DNA from: Afipia carboxidovorans OM5
GTDB taxonomy: Bacteria; Pseudomonadota; Alphaproteobacteria; Rhizobiales; Xanthobacteraceae
Assembly (NCBI RefSeq): GCF_000218565.1
Contig: NC_015684.1
Location: 1,798,001 to 1,862,000 of the forward strand
Reading direction: 5' to 3'
Length of the DNA stretch: 64,000 nucleotides
The notes under the pieces were generated by a model. That model was given only the letters and a program-made list of their open reading frames with translations, had not been told where the DNA came from and did not search any database. The position numbers and the translations under genes were made by a program. Positions 63,492 through 64,000 of this stretch are shown here, in pieces. Position 1 is the stretch's first letter. The number at the start of each line of letters is the position of its first letter.

Positions 63492-64000
63492 ATGATTGAA
63501 CGACTTGTCTCTCCTTCACGATCCCGCTCTTTGGGTTTTTCTTTTCTCGCTGTCGTGGCTATGCCGGTTCTGGCAGTTGGCCTTGCGAGCTGCGGCCCGA
63601 GCGAGCAGAAACAGGCGGCACCGCTACCTGCGGTTTCTGTGTCCACACCCGTCAAACGTATGGTGACGGATTGGGACGAGTTCAGCGGCCGCTTCGATGC
63701 GGTCCAGCAGGTCCAGGTTCGTGCGCGCGTGACAGGGTTCGTCACCAGCGTCGAGTTTAAGGATGGCGCGATCGTCAAGGCCGGCGATCTTCTCTACGTC
63801 ATCGATCCTCGCCAGTATCAGGCCGTTGCCGAGCAAGCCGAAGGGCAGTTGCAAGACGCAAAGGCGCGTGTCGTGCTGGCCAAGCGTGAGCTTGAGCGTG
63901 CCTCATCGCTGATCAGGACGGATGCGGTCTCGCAATCCGTCGTTGATCAGCGCACGCAGCAGCTCCAGACGGCGGAAGCCGCCGTTCTGCAGGCGGAGGG
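63492..64000 (+). CDS. Second RND periplasmic adaptor lipoprotein (5' part; runs off the window)
   Basis: Open from ATG 63492 to the window end (169 codons seen). The signal sequence ends with lipobox L-A-S-C, Cys34, so it is a lipoprotein adaptor of the AcrA/MexE type. The lipoyl-domain strand VQVRARVTGFVTSVEFKDGAIVKAGDLLYVIDPRQY and the start of the alpha-hairpin (QLQDAKARVVLAKRELERAS) are visible. A permease gene is expected just beyond the window. Confidence 0.9.
   Translation, partial: MIERLVSPSRSRSLGFSFLAVVAMPVLAVGLASCGPSEQKQAAPLPAVSVSTPVKRMVTDWDEFSGRFDAVQQVQVRARVTGFVTSVEFKDGAIVKAGDLLYVIDPRQYQAVAEQAEGQLQDAKARVVLAKRELERASSLIRTDAVSQSVVDQRTQQLQTAEAAVLQAE

Overview
The window reads as a chromosomal, mostly housekeeping segment of a GC-rich alphaproteobacterium. 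Gene content and order (rpsF-rpsR-DUF2232-rplI / dnaB-alr-radA-cvpA-purF; fabD-fabG-acpP-fabF-mltG-yicC-gmk; lptG-lptD-surA-pdxA-rsmA; ppk-ppx; purM-purN; a DnaA-like Hda) fit the Hyphomicrobiales, most likely the Bradyrhizobium/Afipia/Nitrobacter group. That placement is inferred from protein style, synteny and two dispersed palindromic elements of a type common in that group; no database was searched.

Layout. 1-2031: 3' end of a GNAT acetyltransferase and purF. 2111-7270: a minus-strand run dnaB>alr>radA>cvpA (then purF) for replication, cell wall, repair and purine synthesis. 7416-9635: cfa and a cytochrome c-like gene placed between dnaB and the ribosomal cluster. 9763-12301: rpsF>rpsR>DUF2232>rplI with a good sigma70-type promoter upstream and a terminator downstream. 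12970-19804: plus-strand fatty-acid synthesis genes, then mltG, yicC and gmk. 19805-24573: an accessory-looking block with a 620-bp leader carrying a perfect 17-bp inverted repeat, a metabolite/H+ symporter translationally coupled to a DsbA-fold isomerase, a lineage-specific membrane protein and a zinc alcohol dehydrogenase.

24587-31065: the minus-strand envelope cluster lptG>lptD>surA>pdxA>rsmA, with no lptF beside lptG. 31573-34415: pepA, holC and a lipoprotein. 34428-41313: an ABC-F ATPase, two small proteins, ndk, a TerC-type membrane protein, purM>purN, and a CDP-alcohol phosphatidyltransferase. 41316-46490: hda, ppk, ppx and an unrecognised partner gene. 46487-52761: rnd, a candidate SRP RNA, aspS, a two-domain malic enzyme and a DoxX protein. 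52769-57265: a DHFR-fold protein, a polysaccharide deacetylase, an L,D-transpeptidase, a CreA-family protein, two very small proteins and an EmrE-type SMR pump. 57494-64000: an RND permease plus adaptor, a chemoreceptor without a sensor domain, and the start of a second RND adaptor that runs off the window.

There is no phage, transposase, CRISPR array, toxin-antitoxin pair or recognisable defence island. I found no convincing wholly new multi-gene system. The best leads are the candidate SRP RNA, the missing lptF, the transporter/isomerase pair with its palindromic leader, the minimal chemoreceptor between efflux genes, and several small or unrecognised proteins. Most long open frames opposite real genes are GC-driven shadows and are left out.
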